Source: Streptococcus gallinaceus
GTDB lineage: Bacteria; Bacillota; Bacilli; Lactobacillales; Streptococcaceae
DNA: 64,000 nt
Assembly: GCF_024170225.1 (NCBI RefSeq)
Contig: NZ_JALJXU010000002.1
Location: forward strand, 186,001 to 250,000
Direction of reading: 5' to 3'
The notes beneath the pieces are model-generated. The model saw only the letters and a program-made list of their open reading frames with translations. It had not been told where the DNA came from and searched no databases. The translations under genes were made by a program, and so were the position numbers. This document shows positions 42,424 through 51,719 of the stretch, one piece after another (within the stretch, counting starts at the first letter, position 1; each line of letters begins with the position of its first letter).

Positions 42424-43038
42424 TTAGTTAAACACTTTGAAACGGTCTTCGTCAGCCATGAAGTCTTTTGCTTCAGGGGCTACTTCAATAGAACCGAAGT
42501 TCAATTGACCACGAAGTTTCCAGCTTACAGGAACGCCATAAGCTTTTTCTACAGAAGCGTCGATAACTGGGTTGTAGTGTTGCAAGTTTGCACCAAGGCC
42601 AAGTTCTGCTGAAAGTGCAGTCCAAGCATTGACAGAAGCGATACCAGTTGATTGTTCTGACCAGATTGGGAAGTTTTCAGCGTAAAGCGGGAAGTTTTCT
42701 TGGAGACCTTTCACAACATCTTGGTCTTCGAAGAAAAGAGCAGTTCCTTTGCTGTTACCAAACATAGCCAATTTTTCTTTTGTAGCTGCAATCGCATCAG
42801 CAGGTACACCTTGAGCGACCATAGTTGCTTCAAGATCAGTAGCTACCAATTCGTTCCAGAATGTAGTTACTTGGTCGTTCAACAAGATAACGACACGAGC
42901 AGATTGGCTGTTGAATGATGATGGTGATTGACGTACAGCCTCTTTCAATATTTCAACGATTTTCTCATCAGTAACTTCAGTGTTGCGACCGAGAACGTAG
43001 ACTGAACGACGGTTTTCCAATGCTTTCAAAAATGACAT
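42424..43038 (-). CDS. Nitroreductase-family oxidoreductase
   Basis: 204-aa FMN-dependent nitroreductase of the small Frm2/HBN1 or YdfN type: LKALENRRSVYVLG (FMN phosphate contact), EAVRQSPSSFNSQSARVVIL, and the C-terminal GSIEVAPEAKDF. Such enzymes reduce nitro compounds, quinones or lipid peroxides. AGAGGAG precedes the ATG. Its promoter shares a 16-bp operator with the neighbouring flavin reductase, so both are likely in the regulon of the MarR protein. Confidence 0.86.
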   Translation of the reverse strand: MSFLKALENRRSVYVLGRNTEVTDEKIVEILKEAVRQSPSSFNSQSARVVILLNDQVTTFWNELVATDLEATMVAQGVPADAIAATKEKLAMFGNSKGTALFFEDQDVVKGLQENFPLYAENFPIWSEQSTGIASVNAWTALSAELGLGANLQHYNPVIDASVEKAYGVPVSWKLRGQLNFGSIEVAPEAKDFMADEDRFKVFN

Positions 43039-43071
43039 AAATAAGTCTCCTCTTATAATATTACAGAAAAC

Positions 43072-43100
43072 AGTATAACGTAATTATCACTAATTAGCAA
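43072..43100 (-). promoter_or_regulatory. Nitroreductase promoter with MarR operator
   Basis: On the minus strand -35 TTGCTA (43100-43095), 17-bp spacer, -10 TATACT (43077-43072). The operator TTGCTAATTAGTGATA (43085-43100) spans the -35; CTAATTAG is its palindromic core. Confidence 0.75.
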
Positions 43101-43112
43101 GAAGTTGATTTT

Positions 43113-43143
43113 AAAAAAAGAACCCAGGACGGCTGTCCCAGGT
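43113..43143 (-). terminator. Terminator of the flavin reductase gene
   Basis: On the minus strand ACCTGGGAC / GTCCTGGGT around a four-base loop (43143 to 43122), then TCTTTTTTT. Confidence 0.8.
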
Positions 43144-43151
43144 ATATGTGA

Positions 43152-43748
43152 TTATTTGTTGATTTCAGCCAAGAAGCTTTCAGCTTGTTTGTTCAATTGA
43201 GCAAGAGCTTCCTCTTCCAAGATCAATTTGCCGTCAGCCCATGCAGAACCGTTTGTTTTAACGGCAGTGATGTCGTCTACGAAGTTTGTGCGGATAAATG
43301 GCAACAAGTCGCGGTAGATAGCAGCAGCTTGGTCATGACCTGCAGCAGCAACCAATGATACAGTTGTTACTTTTGAGTCGATAGCAGATTTACCGCTTGG
43401 ATCTGAAAGGTCTTCTGCACGTGACAACCAGTCAAGCAAGTTTTTCACTGAACCTGGAATAGAGAAGTTGTAAACTGGTGAGAATACCCAGACAGCATCA
43501 GCAGCTTTTACAGCATCACGGACAGCTTGAACGGCTGGAAGAACGGGTGTTTCCAAGTCTTGGTTAAGAACTGGAACTTGCGCCCAGTCAAGGTAAGTAA
43601 CAGTAGCTTTTCCTTCAAGAGCTTTTTCAGCATTTGCTGCCAATTGGCTAGTGAATGAACCTTCACGAAGTGAACCTGAGATAAATAAGATATTTGCCAT
43701 TTCTGACTCCTTTTCTTTCTTGAAGAACGAAACAAGTTTGTTGAACAT
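43152..43748 (-). CDS. NADPH-dependent FMN reductase-family protein
   Basis: Flavodoxin-like-fold oxidoreductase. ILFISGSLREGSFTSQLA is the FMN phosphate loop and FSPVYNFSIPGSVKNLLDWL the conserved central motif. Two starts are possible: ATG 43748 (198 aa) with AGGAG, and ATG 43700 (182 aa, MANIL), also with AGGAG. The longer form adds 16 residues, FNKLVSFFKKEKESE, of amphipathic character; the shorter matches usual family length. Both could be used. Reduces flavins, quinones or azo/nitro compounds. Part of the MarR-linked cluster. Confidence 0.84.
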   Translation of the reverse strand: MFNKLVSFFKKEKESEMANILFISGSLREGSFTSQLAANAEKALEGKATVTYLDWAQVPVLNQDLETPVLPAVQAVRDAVKAADAVWVFSPVYNFSIPGSVKNLLDWLSRAEDLSDPSGKSAIDSKVTTVSLVAAAGHDQAAAIYRDLLPFIRTNFVDDITAVKTNGSAWADGKLILEEEALAQLNKQAESFLAEINK

Positions 43749-43778
43749 GTTTTCTCCTAAACTTTATTTGATGAATAG

Positions 43779-43807
43779 AGTATAAAATAAATATCACTAA
43801 TTAGCAA
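43779..43807 (-). promoter_or_regulatory. Flavin reductase promoter with MarR operator
   Basis: On the minus strand -35 TTGCTA (43807-43802), 17-bp spacer, -10 TATACT (43784-43779). Operator TTGCTAATTAGTGATA (43792-43807) is identical in all 16 bases and in position to that of the nitroreductase. Confidence 0.75.
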
Positions 43808-43817
43808 CAAAATTGAC

Positions 43818-44258
43818 TCAGTTTTTGAATTTTTTTAGAATAGTGATTAAATTTTCCCGATCTTCTTCAGATAAGACCTCGAAAATTTCCCCGATATGGT
43901 TGTAGTGTTCAGGGAGGATTTTCTCGATAGTTTCCCGACCGAAGTCAGTCAAATGAATGCGAGCGGCACGACGGTCGCAGTCGTCTTGTACTTTTGTGAT
44001 ATAGCCATCGCGAATCATATTTTTGATGACAACGGTCATATTACCAGAAGTGCTGAGGAGTTTTTCAATTAAGTCCTGGATGCGCAAGTCTCCCTTGTTA
44101 TAAAGAGCTTCCATTACGCCAAATTGGCAAACCGTTAGATTGTGTTTTTTGATGGTTTCCAACTCTTGGCGGCTGATGGTGTTGGCTGCTCGGTGGAAGA
44201 CAACGAGGCTGTGGAGGGCTGATTTATTATTGTTAAATGCTGTTTCAATTTCTTTCAT
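43818..44258 (-). CDS. MarR-family regulator
   Basis: 146-aa MarR winged helix: NLTVCQFGVMEALYNKG, LIEKLLSTSGNMTVVIKNMIRDG (recognition helix) and the wing DDCDRRAARIHLTDFG. Two Cys, in TVCQF and DDCDRR, could make it redox-responsive, as in OhrR-like proteins, although the first is not in the OhrR position for certain. It probably represses the two flavoenzyme genes through TTGCTAATTAGTGATA. Its own message should be leaderless: a perfect-spaced promoter ends six bases from the ATG and no ribosome site is present. Confidence 0.85.
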   Translation of the reverse strand: MKEIETAFNNNKSALHSLVVFHRAANTISRQELETIKKHNLTVCQFGVMEALYNKGDLRIQDLIEKLLSTSGNMTVVIKNMIRDGYITKVQDDCDRRAARIHLTDFGRETIEKILPEHYNHIGEIFEVLSEEDRENLITILKKFKN

Positions 44259-44264
44259 GTTTCT

Positions 44265-44293
44265 ATTTTATGAGAAAAAGCTAGATTTTTCAA
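44265..44293 (-). promoter_or_regulatory. Promoter of marR gene, leaderless
   Basis: On the minus strand -35 TTGAAA (44293-44288), 17-bp spacer, -10 TAAAAT (44270-44265), six bases from the ATG at 44258. Confidence 0.7.
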
Positions 44294-44363
44294 TCATCTA
44301 GCTAGTATTCAAGAAAAATCCTCAATAATCCTCTGACAAATGGCATTTTCTCGCAAGTTGTAG

Positions 44364-44369
44364 TATAAT
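44364..44369 (+). promoter_or_regulatory. -10 element of ypmB–aspB–asnS, nearly leaderless
   Basis: TATAAT at 44364-44369, nine bases before the ATG at 44379; no ribosome site and no good -35. Confidence 0.55.
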
Positions 44370-44378
44370 GAGACTATT

Positions 44379-44876
44379 ATGAAAAAATCGAAAAGGGCAG
44401 AGGAGCAGGGTGTGAAAGCTAGCTACAAGCAATGGTTGCTTGGTATTTTTATACTCTTTGCGGCCTGTTTATTTTCTGTATTTTTTATCTTAGAATCCTC
44501 AGCGAAACCATTTGTGACGGCGCGTGAAAAGGCAGTTCAGGTGGCCAAGCGCTATGTTGATTTTGGTGACATAAAGCAGGTAGATATCTATAATGGTAGC
44601 GAGACGTACTACAGTATAGTAGGGAAAAATTCCAAACAAGAAGATGTCTTTGTGCTGGTTCCCAAGCAGTCTTCGGACATTTTTGTCTACCAGACCTCCC
44701 AAGGAATTTCAAAAGAGGATGCTGAGAAGGTTGCAAAAGAAAACGGGGCTACTAAGATTGAAAAAACAGTATTGGGTCACGAAGGTGGAAAAACCATTTG
44801 GGAAGTGAAATCTGTAACTAATTATTATTTAATCGAATTTGAAACAGGAAATTTGTTTAAGAAGGAGGGCATATGA
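44379..44876 (+). CDS. YpmB-like membrane-anchored protein (PepSY-like)
   Basis: 165-aa protein with an N-terminal anchor (QWLLGIFILFAACLFSVFFI, residues about 22-42) and an extracellular domain resembling Bacillus YpmB (DUF5590/PepSY-like). Function unknown. The order ypmB–aspB–asnS is conserved across Bacilli. It overlaps the aminotransferase gene by four bases. Confidence 0.78.
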   Translation: MKKSKRAEEQGVKASYKQWLLGIFILFAACLFSVFFILESSAKPFVTAREKAVQVAKRYVDFGDIKQVDIYNGSETYYSIVGKNSKQEDVFVLVPKQSSDIFVYQTSQGISKEDAEKVAKENGATKIEKTVLGHEGGKTIWEVKSVTNYYLIEFETGNLFKKEGI

Positions 44877-46057
44877 CAAGATTATCCAATCGTGTATTGA
44901 CCATGGAAGAGTCCGTTACCTTAGCAGCTGGTGCAAAAGCCAAGGACTTGAAGGCACAAGGGCGTGATATTTTGAGTTTGACACTGGGTGAGCCCGATTT
45001 TGTCACACCGAAAAATATCCAAGATGCAGCCATTGCTTCTATCCAAAATGGCTCTGCAAGTTTCTATACAGTGGCTAGTGGTTTACCAGAACTCAAGGCA
45101 GCCATCGCTTCTTATATGGAGCAGTTTTACGGCTACACCGTTCCGACCAATCAAATTGTAGCGGCAACGGGGGCAAAGTATGTCCTCTATGCTTTCTTTA
45201 TGGCTGTTTTAAATCCTGGCGATCAGGTCTTGATTCCAACGCCCTACTGGGTTTCTTATGCGGATCAGATTAAGATGGCTGAAGGTGTACCTGTCTTTGT
45301 TGATGCAACAGAAGCTAATAACTTCAAAGTCACAGTTGAGCAACTGGAAGCGGCTCGTACAGACAAGACCAAGGTTCTTTTGCTCAATAGCCCTTCTAAT
45401 CCAACCGGGATGATTTATACTGCAGAAGAGCTAGAGGCGATTGGAAATTGGGCTGTAGCCCACGATCTTTTCATCTTGGCTGATGATATTTATGGACGCC
45501 TCGTTTACAATGGCAATCCATTTGTGCCGATTTCTAGTTTGTCAGAGAAAATTCGCCAGCAGACCATTGTTATCAATGGTGTAGCCAAGACCTATGCCAT
45601 GACAGGTTGGCGCGTCGGCTTTGCGGTTGGAGATAGTGAGATTATCGGGGCCATGTCAAAAATCATTGGTCAAACAACATCGAATTTGACAACAGTAGCG
45701 CAGTATGCAGCTATTGAAGCCTTTACAGGTCCACAAGATGCGATTGAAATCATGCGTCAAGCTTTTGAAGAACGTCTCAATACCATTTATCCGCTCTTGT
45801 GTGAAGTTCCAGGATTTGAAGTTGTCAAGCCGCAAGGAGCCTTCTATCTCTTCCCAAATGTGAAGAAAGCCATGGAAATCAAAGGCTTTACAGACGTGAC
45901 AGACTTTACCAATGCTATCCTTGAAGAAACGGGTGTTGCCTTGGTAACGGGTGCGGGATTTGGTGCTCCAGAAAATGTTCGCCTCAGTTATGCGACGGAT
46001 ATGGATACCTTGAAAGAAGCTGTTCGTCGATTGAAAGAATTTATGGAAAAAGCTTAA
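44873..46057 (+). CDS. aspB: Aspartate aminotransferase AspB
   Basis: 394-aa PLP-dependent fold-type I aminotransferase, interconverting aspartate/2-oxoglutarate and oxaloacetate/glutamate. The PLP Lys lies in NGVAKTYAMTGWRVGF, with NSPSNPTG and ADDIYGRLVY for substrate and cofactor contacts. GAAGGAGGG precedes the ATG. Cotranscription with asnS is conserved and links aspartate supply to asparaginyl-tRNA. Confidence 0.92.
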   Translation: MTRLSNRVLTMEESVTLAAGAKAKDLKAQGRDILSLTLGEPDFVTPKNIQDAAIASIQNGSASFYTVASGLPELKAAIASYMEQFYGYTVPTNQIVAATGAKYVLYAFFMAVLNPGDQVLIPTPYWVSYADQIKMAEGVPVFVDATEANNFKVTVEQLEAARTDKTKVLLLNSPSNPTGMIYTAEELEAIGNWAVAHDLFILADDIYGRLVYNGNPFVPISSLSEKIRQQTIVINGVAKTYAMTGWRVGFAVGDSEIIGAMSKIIGQTTSNLTTVAQYAAIEAFTGPQDAIEIMRQAFEERLNTIYPLLCEVPGFEVVKPQGAFYLFPNVKKAMEIKGFTDVTDFTNAILEETGVALVTGAGFGAPENVRLSYATDMDTLKEAVRRLKEFMEKA

Positions 46058-46084
46058 AATATTATAAAGAAGAAATGAGAAAAT

Positions 46085-47431
46085 ATGTCTAAAAAATTAG
46101 TATCGATTATTGATGTAAAAGACCATGTTGGTCAAGAAGTGACCATCGGCGCTTGGGTTGCCAACAAGTCAGGAAAAGGGAAAATTGCCTTTCTCCAGTT
46201 GCGTGATGGGAAAGCCTTTTTCCAAGGTGTCGCCTTCAAACCAAACTTCCTTGAAAAATTTGGTGAAGAAGAGGGTGCAGCCAAGTTTGACACTGTCAAA
46301 CGTCTCAGTCAAGAAACCTCTGTCTACGTGACTGGTATTGTCAAAGAAGACGAACGTTCAAAATTCGGTTATGAGTTGGATATTACGGATATCGAAATTA
46401 TTGGTGAGTCACAAGATTACCCGATCACACCAAAAGAGCACGGGACAGATTTCTTGATGGATAACCGTCACTTGTGGTTGCGTTCACGTAAACAGATGGC
46501 CATCATGCAAATCCGTAACGCGATTATTTACGCAACTTATGAGTTCTTTGACCAAAACGGCTTTATCAAATTTGACAGCCCAATCTTGTCAGGAAATGCA
46601 GCGGAAGATTCAACTGAATTGTTTGAAACAGACTACTTTGGTCAACCAGCCTTCTTGAGCCAATCTGGTCAGCTTTACCTTGAAGCTGGTGCTATGGCTC
46701 TTGGACGTGTCTTTGACTTCGGTCCAGTTTTCCGTGCTGAAAAATCAAAAACACGCCGTCACTTGACTGAGTTCTGGATGATGGATGCGGAATATTCGTT
46801 CCTTAATCATGATGAGTCGCTTGACCTTCAAGAAGCTTATGTAAAAGCGCTTATCCAAGGTGTCCTTGACCGTGCGCCACAAGCTCTTGAAACTTTGGAA
46901 CGCGATGTGGAACTCTTGAAGAGCTATATTGCTCAACCATTTAAACGTGTGCCTTATGATGAAGCCATTGACCTTCTTCAGGCTCATCAAAACGATGAAG
47001 ATACAGATTATGAGCCAATCGAACACGGTGATGACTTTGGTTCACCACACGAAACATGGATTTCAAACTACTTTGGCGTACCAACCTTTGTAGTTAACTA
47101 CCCAGCAAGCTTTAAAGCCTTCTACATGAAGCCGGTTCCTGGCAATCCAGAGCGCGTGCTTTGTGCGGACCTGTTGGCACCAGAAGGTTATGGAGAAATC
47201 ATCGGTGGTTCTATGCGTGAGGACGATTACGATGCCCTCGTTGCCAAGATGGATGCTCTTGAAATGGACAAGTCAGAATATGAATTCTACCTTGACCTCC
47301 GTAAATACGGCTCAGTTCCACACGGTGGATTTGGTATTGGTATTGAGCGTATGGTAACATTCGTAGCGGGTACAAAACACATCCGCGAAGCCATTCCATT
47401 CCCACGTATGCTTCACCGCATTAAACCTTAA
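46085..47431 (+). CDS. asnS: Asparaginyl-tRNA synthetase AsnS
   Basis: 448-aa class IIb aminoacyl-tRNA synthetase, the normal length. An N-terminal OB-fold ([20 protein letters not shown]) and the class II motifs are visible: motif 2 [17 protein letters not shown] and motif 3 [15 protein letters not shown]. Motif residues fit asparagine rather than aspartate enzymes. Codon usage is highly biased, as expected of a highly expressed gene. Confidence 0.96.
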   Translation: MSKKLVSIIDVKDHVGQEVTIGAWVANKSGKGKIAFLQLRDGKAFFQGVAFKPNFLEKFGEEEGAAKFDTVKRLSQETSVYVTGIVKEDERSKFGYELDITDIEIIGESQDYPITPKEHGTDFLMDNRHLWLRSRKQMAIMQIRNAIIYATYEFFDQNGFIKFDSPILSGNAAEDSTELFETDYFGQPAFLSQSGQLYLEAGAMALGRVFDFGPVFRAEKSKTRRHLTEFWMMDAEYSFLNHDESLDLQEAYVKALIQGVLDRAPQALETLERDVELLKSYIAQPFKRVPYDEAIDLLQAHQNDEDTDYEPIEHGDDFGSPHETWISNYFGVPTFVVNYPASFKAFYMKPVPGNPERVLCADLLAPEGYGEIIGGSMREDDYDALVAKMDALEMDKSEYEFYLDLRKYGSVPHGGFGIGIERMVTFVAGTKHIREAIPFPRMLHRIKP

Positions 47432-47442
47432 TAAATGACAAG

Positions 47443-47464
47443 AGGAGAATTTTCTCCTTTTTTC
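47443..47464 (+). terminator. Terminator of ypmB–aspB–asnS
   Basis: AGGAGAA (47443-47449) / TTCTCCT with a short loop, followed by T residues. Confidence 0.75.
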
Positions 47465-47498
47465 ATAACTGAATACCTAAAAAATATAAGGAGAATTT

Positions 47499-48608
47499 AT
47501 GCAAGGAATGACCAATTATAGCTATGGGGTAGACGCTTTTGAGGATTTGCCTCAAGTGTTGCACCGTTACCAATTTCAAAAAGTCGTGCTGATAGGGGGA
47601 GAACGTGCCTTAGCAGCAGTCGAAAAGGAAGTGAAGGACCTCTTACTGACAGGAGGATTTACCTATCTAGGTAGCTTGGTATATGGGAAAATGGCTACCC
47701 AATCAGCTATTGATATTTTGGTGGGTTATGAGCTTGTTCAGGAAGCGGATGTGATTATCGGAGTAGGTGGAGGGCAAGCCTTGGACGTGACCAAGATGGT
47801 GGCCAAGGAGTGTAGGAAAAATCTGCTAACCATTCCAACTATTTGCTCGACTTGCGCTGCGGGGACTGGTCTAGCGGTTATTTACAACGATGACCATTCT
47901 TTTGCCTACTATGGAAATGCTCAGCCACCCCTTCACACATTTATCAATACCAGGGTCTTTGTCCAAGCTCCGTCAGCTTATTTCTGGGCGGGAATCGGCG
48001 ATGGTCTATCAAAAGGACCAGAGGTAACACGTGCGGTAACCAATGCAGTTGATAGAGGATTTGTGGCGCCTCATACAGCAAAATTAGGCTTAGCCATTGC
48101 TCAGTCTTCTTTTGATGCCCTCTACCAATACGGTTTTCAAGCCCTAGAGGATGTTGCCAATCACCAAGTTAGTTTTGCGGTTGAGGAAGTTGCCCTAGCT
48201 ATTATCGTGTCAACGGCCTACGCTTCTAATCTAGTTGTTCAGCCTGACTTCGACCTGACAACTTGCCATGCTCATGCCTTTTACAATGGGACAACGGTTG
48301 TCAAAGAAAGCCGCAAGCACTTGCACGGTGCTGTTGTTGCTTTTGGGATTATGGTTATGCATGCCTACTTTGAAGAAAGAGAGCAGTTAGGAAAAATCGC
48401 ACGATTGAATCAGTCCCTTCAGTTGCCACTGACCTTGGCGGATATGAGTTTGACAGTGGCAGATATTCCAGCTATCGTCGCTGCGGCTGTAAATACAGAT
48501 GAATACCGCAATACCCCATTTGAACCTGCACGCTTTGCCCAAGCCATTGAGGAAGCGGATCAATTTGGCAGAAATTGGAACTGCGGAGATGAAACCTTGC
48601 TTAAATAA
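47499..48608 (+). CDS. Iron-containing alcohol/glycerol dehydrogenase-family protein
   Basis: 369-aa member of the group III metal-dependent alcohol dehydrogenase/dehydroquinate-synthase-like superfamily: GVGGGQALDVTKMVA (NAD loop), PTICSTCAAGTGLAVIYND, and later His metal ligands (DLTTCHAHAFYNG, KHLHGAVVAFG). Glycerol dehydrogenase GldA and 2-hydroxycarboxylate dehydrogenase HcxA are the closest named relatives by pattern; substrate undecided. AAGGAGAA precedes the ATG. Confidence 0.78.
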   Translation: MQGMTNYSYGVDAFEDLPQVLHRYQFQKVVLIGGERALAAVEKEVKDLLLTGGFTYLGSLVYGKMATQSAIDILVGYELVQEADVIIGVGGGQALDVTKMVAKECRKNLLTIPTICSTCAAGTGLAVIYNDDHSFAYYGNAQPPLHTFINTRVFVQAPSAYFWAGIGDGLSKGPEVTRAVTNAVDRGFVAPHTAKLGLAIAQSSFDALYQYGFQALEDVANHQVSFAVEEVALAIIVSTAYASNLVVQPDFDLTTCHAHAFYNGTTVVKESRKHLHGAVVAFGIMVMHAYFEEREQLGKIARLNQSLQLPLTLADMSLTVADIPAIVAAAVNTDEYRNTPFEPARFAQAIEEADQFGRNWNCGDETLLK

Positions 48609-48627
48609 TGTATGGTTTGCATTTTTT

Positions 48628-48636
48628 TGCTATAAT
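48628..48636 (+). promoter_or_regulatory. Extended -10 promoter of ridA
   Basis: TGC-TATAAT at 48628-48636. Confidence 0.6.
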
Positions 48637-48666
48637 ATAAAAAACATGAAAAGAGGGTAACAATAT

Positions 48667-49047
48667 ATGAAGACAATCCATACTGATAATGCACCTGCAG
48701 CCATTGGTCCCTATGTCCAGGCCAAGGTTGTTGGCAATTTCTTGTTTGCATCAGGTCAAGTTCCCCTATCTCCTGAAACAGGTCAAGTAGTGGGTGAAAC
48801 CATCCAAGAACAGACGGAGCAGGTTTTGAAAAATATCCGCGCGATTTTAACAGAAGCTGGGACAGATTTTGACCATGTTGTCAAGACAACTTGCTTCTTG
48901 GCGGACATGAATGATTTTGTTCCCTTTAACGAAGTCTATGCGACAGCCTTCTCTGCTGAATTTCCTGCACGCTCAGCGGTTGAAGTGGCACGACTTCCGC
49001 GTGATGTCAAGGTAGAAATCGAAGTCATCGCTTATCTCGGCAACTAG
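48667..49047 (+). CDS. ridA: RidA-family enamine/imine deaminase
   Basis: 126-aa RidA (YjgF/YER057c/UK114) protein that hydrolyses reactive 2-aminoacrylate and similar imines. APAAIGPYVQA, FASGQVPLSPETGQ and the C-terminal ARSAVEVARLPRDVKVEIEV signature with the catalytic Arg are all present. AGAGGGTAAC precedes the ATG. Single-gene transcript with its own terminator. Confidence 0.93.
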   Translation: MKTIHTDNAPAAIGPYVQAKVVGNFLFASGQVPLSPETGQVVGETIQEQTEQVLKNIRAILTEAGTDFDHVVKTTCFLADMNDFVPFNEVYATAFSAEFPARSAVEVARLPRDVKVEIEVIAYLGN

Positions 49048-49057
49048 TTCAAGTAAC

Positions 49058-49091
49058 AGCCTTTCTTTACCTTACAAAGAGGGGCTTTTTT
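49058..49091 (+). terminator. Terminator of ridA
   Basis: AGCCTTTCTTT (49058-49068) / AAAGAGGGGCT (49076-49086) with two G-T pairs, then six T residues. Confidence 0.8.
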
Positions 49092-49099
49092 GATATAAT
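49091..49099 (+). promoter_or_regulatory. Extended -10 promoter of the DUF1003–rapZ–yvcK–whiA operon
   Basis: TGA-TATAAT at 49091-49099. Confidence 0.6.
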
Positions 49100-49118
49100 C
49101 AATGGGTAGAGGTTTGTT

Positions 49119-49868
49119 ATGGAACATAAAACAGGTATTATCCAAGAAGAGCGTGATTCAAAGGGGATTTCTTTGTCCACGCTAAATAGTCGGTTGCGTC
49201 ATCTGATATTGAAAGAGCACGATGAATGGACAGAAGAGACAACCATCGGCCATGAGGAGCTAGCTCACTATCAAGTGAAGTATTTACGGAATATTATTGA
49301 GTCTGCAAATAAGAAAAATGAATATGTGCGTGAGACGGTTTACGATGTTAGCAAGCATTCTCAGTATGAGACGGTTGATGTTCAGGAAGAATGGGAGCAA
49401 AAGGCGACACTTGGCCAGCGTATAGCGGACGAGGTAGCTCGATTTGGCGGTTCCTGGACCTTTATCATTAGCTTTGTAGTGCTGATGGCTGTCTGGATGT
49501 CTATCAATGTACTTCATCCGTGGGGGATTCAGTTTGATGCTTATCCATTTATCTTGCTGAATTTGGCCTTGTCAACGATTGCGGCGCTTCAAGCACCCTT
49601 GATTATGATGAGCCAAAACCGTGCTTCGGATTATGACCGATTTCAAGCTAAGAATGATTATCGGGTCAACAAACGTTCTGAAGAAGGAGTTCGGCTCTTG
49701 CATAAGAAAATTGACCACTTGGTGCAACAGGATCAGACGGATTTATTGGAAATTCAGAAGTTACAAACAGAGATGTTGGCAAGCCTGAGTCTACAAATGG
49801 AAGCATTGCAGAAACAGCAGGAAGTTGTCGCAAAAGAGTTGGAGAGAAGGGAGAAAGAGAATGTCTAA
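49119..49868 (+). CDS. DUF1003 membrane protein
   Basis: 249-aa protein with two central membrane helices ([18 protein letters not shown] and [20 protein letters not shown]) and the DUF1003 motif [15 protein letters not shown], followed by a long C-terminal coiled coil (about residues 200-249, repeated Q, L, E, K). Function unknown; some members are linked to cyclic nucleotides or Mg2+. It overlaps rapZ by eight bases, so it is part of that operon. Confidence 0.82.
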   Translation: MEHKTGIIQEERDSKGISLSTLNSRLRHLILKEHDEWTEETTIGHEELAHYQVKYLRNIIESANKKNEYVRETVYDVSKHSQYETVDVQEEWEQKATLGQRIADEVARFGGSWTFIISFVVLMAVWMSINVLHPWGIQFDAYPFILLNLALSTIAALQAPLIMMSQNRASDYDRFQAKNDYRVNKRSEEGVRLLHKKIDHLVQQDQTDLLEIQKLQTEMLASLSLQMEALQKQQEVVAKELERREKENV

Positions 49869-50748
49869 ACAATTGCAATTGGTCATCGTAACAGGGATGA
49901 GCGGAGCAGGGAAAACAGTTGCTATCCAGTCTTTTGAGGACATGGGGTATTTTACGGTGGACAATATGCCACCGGCACTTTTGCCCAAGTTTATCGAGCT
50001 TATTCGTCACAGTCAGGACAATGATAAGTTAGCACTGGTAGTGGATATGCGTAGCCGGTCATTTTTTGCGGAAATTCGTCAGATTTTGGATGAAATTGAA
50101 GCAGATGATGAGGTGAATTTTAAGGTTCTATTTTTAGATGCAACAGATGGTGAATTGGTCGCCCGTTATAAGGAAACGCGCCGTTCACATCCACTAGCGA
50201 TTGATGGTCGGGTGCTGGATGGTATCCAGTTGGAGCGTGAATTGCTGGCGCCTTTGAAAAATATGAGCCAAAATGTGATTGATACTACTGAATTGACACC
50301 GCGCAATCTCCGTAAGGAAATCGCAGACCAATTTGCCAGTCACAATAATCAGCCTGCCTTCCGTGTAGAAGTAGTCTCTTTTGGCTTCAAGTATGGTTTG
50401 CCATTGGATGCGGATTTGGTATTTGATGTACGCTTTTTGCCGAATCCCTATTATTTGCCAGAACTGCGCAACCAGACGGGCTTAGATGAGGGTGTGTACA
50501 ACTACGTCATGGATTGCCAAGAGTCAGAGGACTTTTACAGTCATTTGTTGGCCTTGATTGAGCCAATCTTGCCTGGCTACCAAAAAGAAGGCAAGTCAGT
50601 CCTAACCATTGCTGTGGGATGTACAGGTGGTCAGCACCGCAGTGTTGCTTTTGCTAAACGCTTAGCGGATGATTTGGAGAAAAACTGGATGGTTAACCTG
50701 AGTCACCGTGACAAAGATAGACGGAAAGAAACGGTGAATCGTTCATGA
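49861..50748 (+). CDS. rapZ: RNase adapter/nucleotide-binding protein RapZ (YvcJ)
   Basis: 295-aa P-loop protein: Walker [12 protein letters not shown], Walker B-like [28 protein letters not shown], and the conserved [11 protein letters not shown] of the C-terminal domain. E. coli RapZ guides small-RNA decay by RNase E; in Firmicutes YvcJ is linked to competence and cell-wall metabolism. ATG 49861 follows GGAGAGAAGGGAGA; the frame extends upstream but only inside DUF1003. Confidence 0.93.
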   Translation: MSKQLQLVIVTGMSGAGKTVAIQSFEDMGYFTVDNMPPALLPKFIELIRHSQDNDKLALVVDMRSRSFFAEIRQILDEIEADDEVNFKVLFLDATDGELVARYKETRRSHPLAIDGRVLDGIQLERELLAPLKNMSQNVIDTTELTPRNLRKEIADQFASHNNQPAFRVEVVSFGFKYGLPLDADLVFDVRFLPNPYYLPELRNQTGLDEGVYNYVMDCQESEDFYSHLLALIEPILPGYQKEGKSVLTIAVGCTGGQHRSVAFAKRLADDLEKNWMVNLSHRDKDRRKETVNRS

Positions 50749-51719
50749 GAAAACCAAAGATAACCGTTATTGGTGGCGGTACGGGAGTTCCTGTTATCTT
50801 GAAGAGTCTTCGAGATAAAGATGTTGATATCACAGCCATTGTAACGGTTGCGGACGATGGTGGTTCTTCAGGGGAAATTCGTCAGGCCTTGCAGGTCACA
50901 CCGCCGGGTGATTTGCGAAATGTTCTCTTGGCCATGTCTGACATGCCTAAGCTTTATGAGCGGATTTTCCAGTACCGTTTTGCTGAGACAGATGGCGCCT
51001 TGGCAGGGCATCCTTTGGGTAATCTTCTGATCGCAGGAATTTCAGAAATGCAGGGTTCTACCTACAATGCCATGCAGCTCTTGTCCAAATTTTTCCATAC
51101 TACGGGGAAAATTTACCCTTCAAGCGAAAATGCCTTGACCCTTCACGCTGTTTTTGCAGATGGGCATGAAGTGGTCGGAGAGAGCAAGATTTCCAAGTAT
51201 AAGGGAATGATTGACCATGTCTATGTGACTAATTCTTATAACGATGATGAGCCGACAGCAAGCCGTAAGGTCGTTCATTCGATTTTGGAGAGCGATATGA
51301 TTGTGCTCGGTCCCGGTTCGCTTTTTACTTCGATTTTACCCAATTTGATGATTTCAGAGATTGGGCAAGCACTGCGTGAAACGACAGCAGATGTGACCTA
51401 CGTCTGCAATATCATGACACAGCGTGGTGAGACGGAGTTTTTCTCTGATGCAGACCATGTGCGGGTGCTCAATAAGCATTTGGGGCAAGACAATATTGAT
51501 ACAGTTTTGGTCAATATTGAACCTGTTCCAGCAGAGTACATGAACACCCACCAATTCGATGAGTATTTGGTGCAGGTCAAGCATGATTTTGCAGGCTTAC
51601 AGGGTCAAGCCAAGCGTGTGATTTCCTCTAATTTCCTTCGGTTGGAAAATGGGGGAGCCTTCCATGATGGGGATCTGGTGGTCGAAGAACTACTCAAGAT
51701 CATACAGGTGCGGGCATGA
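50745..51719 (+). CDS. yvcK: Gluconeogenesis factor YvcK (CofD-like)
   Basis: 324-aa protein of the YvcK/CofD family. [18 protein letters not shown] is the nucleotide-binding loop, with [30 protein letters not shown] and [11 protein letters not shown]. YvcK binds UDP-GlcNAc in Bacillus and is needed for normal cell shape on gluconeogenic carbon. It overlaps rapZ and whiA by four bases each (ATGA). Confidence 0.93.
   Translation: MRKPKITVIGGGTGVPVILKSLRDKDVDITAIVTVADDGGSSGEIRQALQVTPPGDLRNVLLAMSDMPKLYERIFQYRFAETDGALAGHPLGNLLIAGISEMQGSTYNAMQLLSKFFHTTGKIYPSSENALTLHAVFADGHEVVGESKISKYKGMIDHVYVTNSYNDDEPTASRKVVHSILESDMIVLGPGSLFTSILPNLMISEIGQALRETTADVTYVCNIMTQRGETEFFSDADHVRVLNKHLGQDNIDTVLVNIEPVPAEYMNTHQFDEYLVQVKHDFAGLQGQAKRVISSNFLRLENGGAFHDGDLVVEELLKIIQVRA

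Noticed and set aside
46058-46084. T-box or attenuator before asnS
   Set aside because: Only 27 bases separate aspB and asnS, with no room for such a structure.
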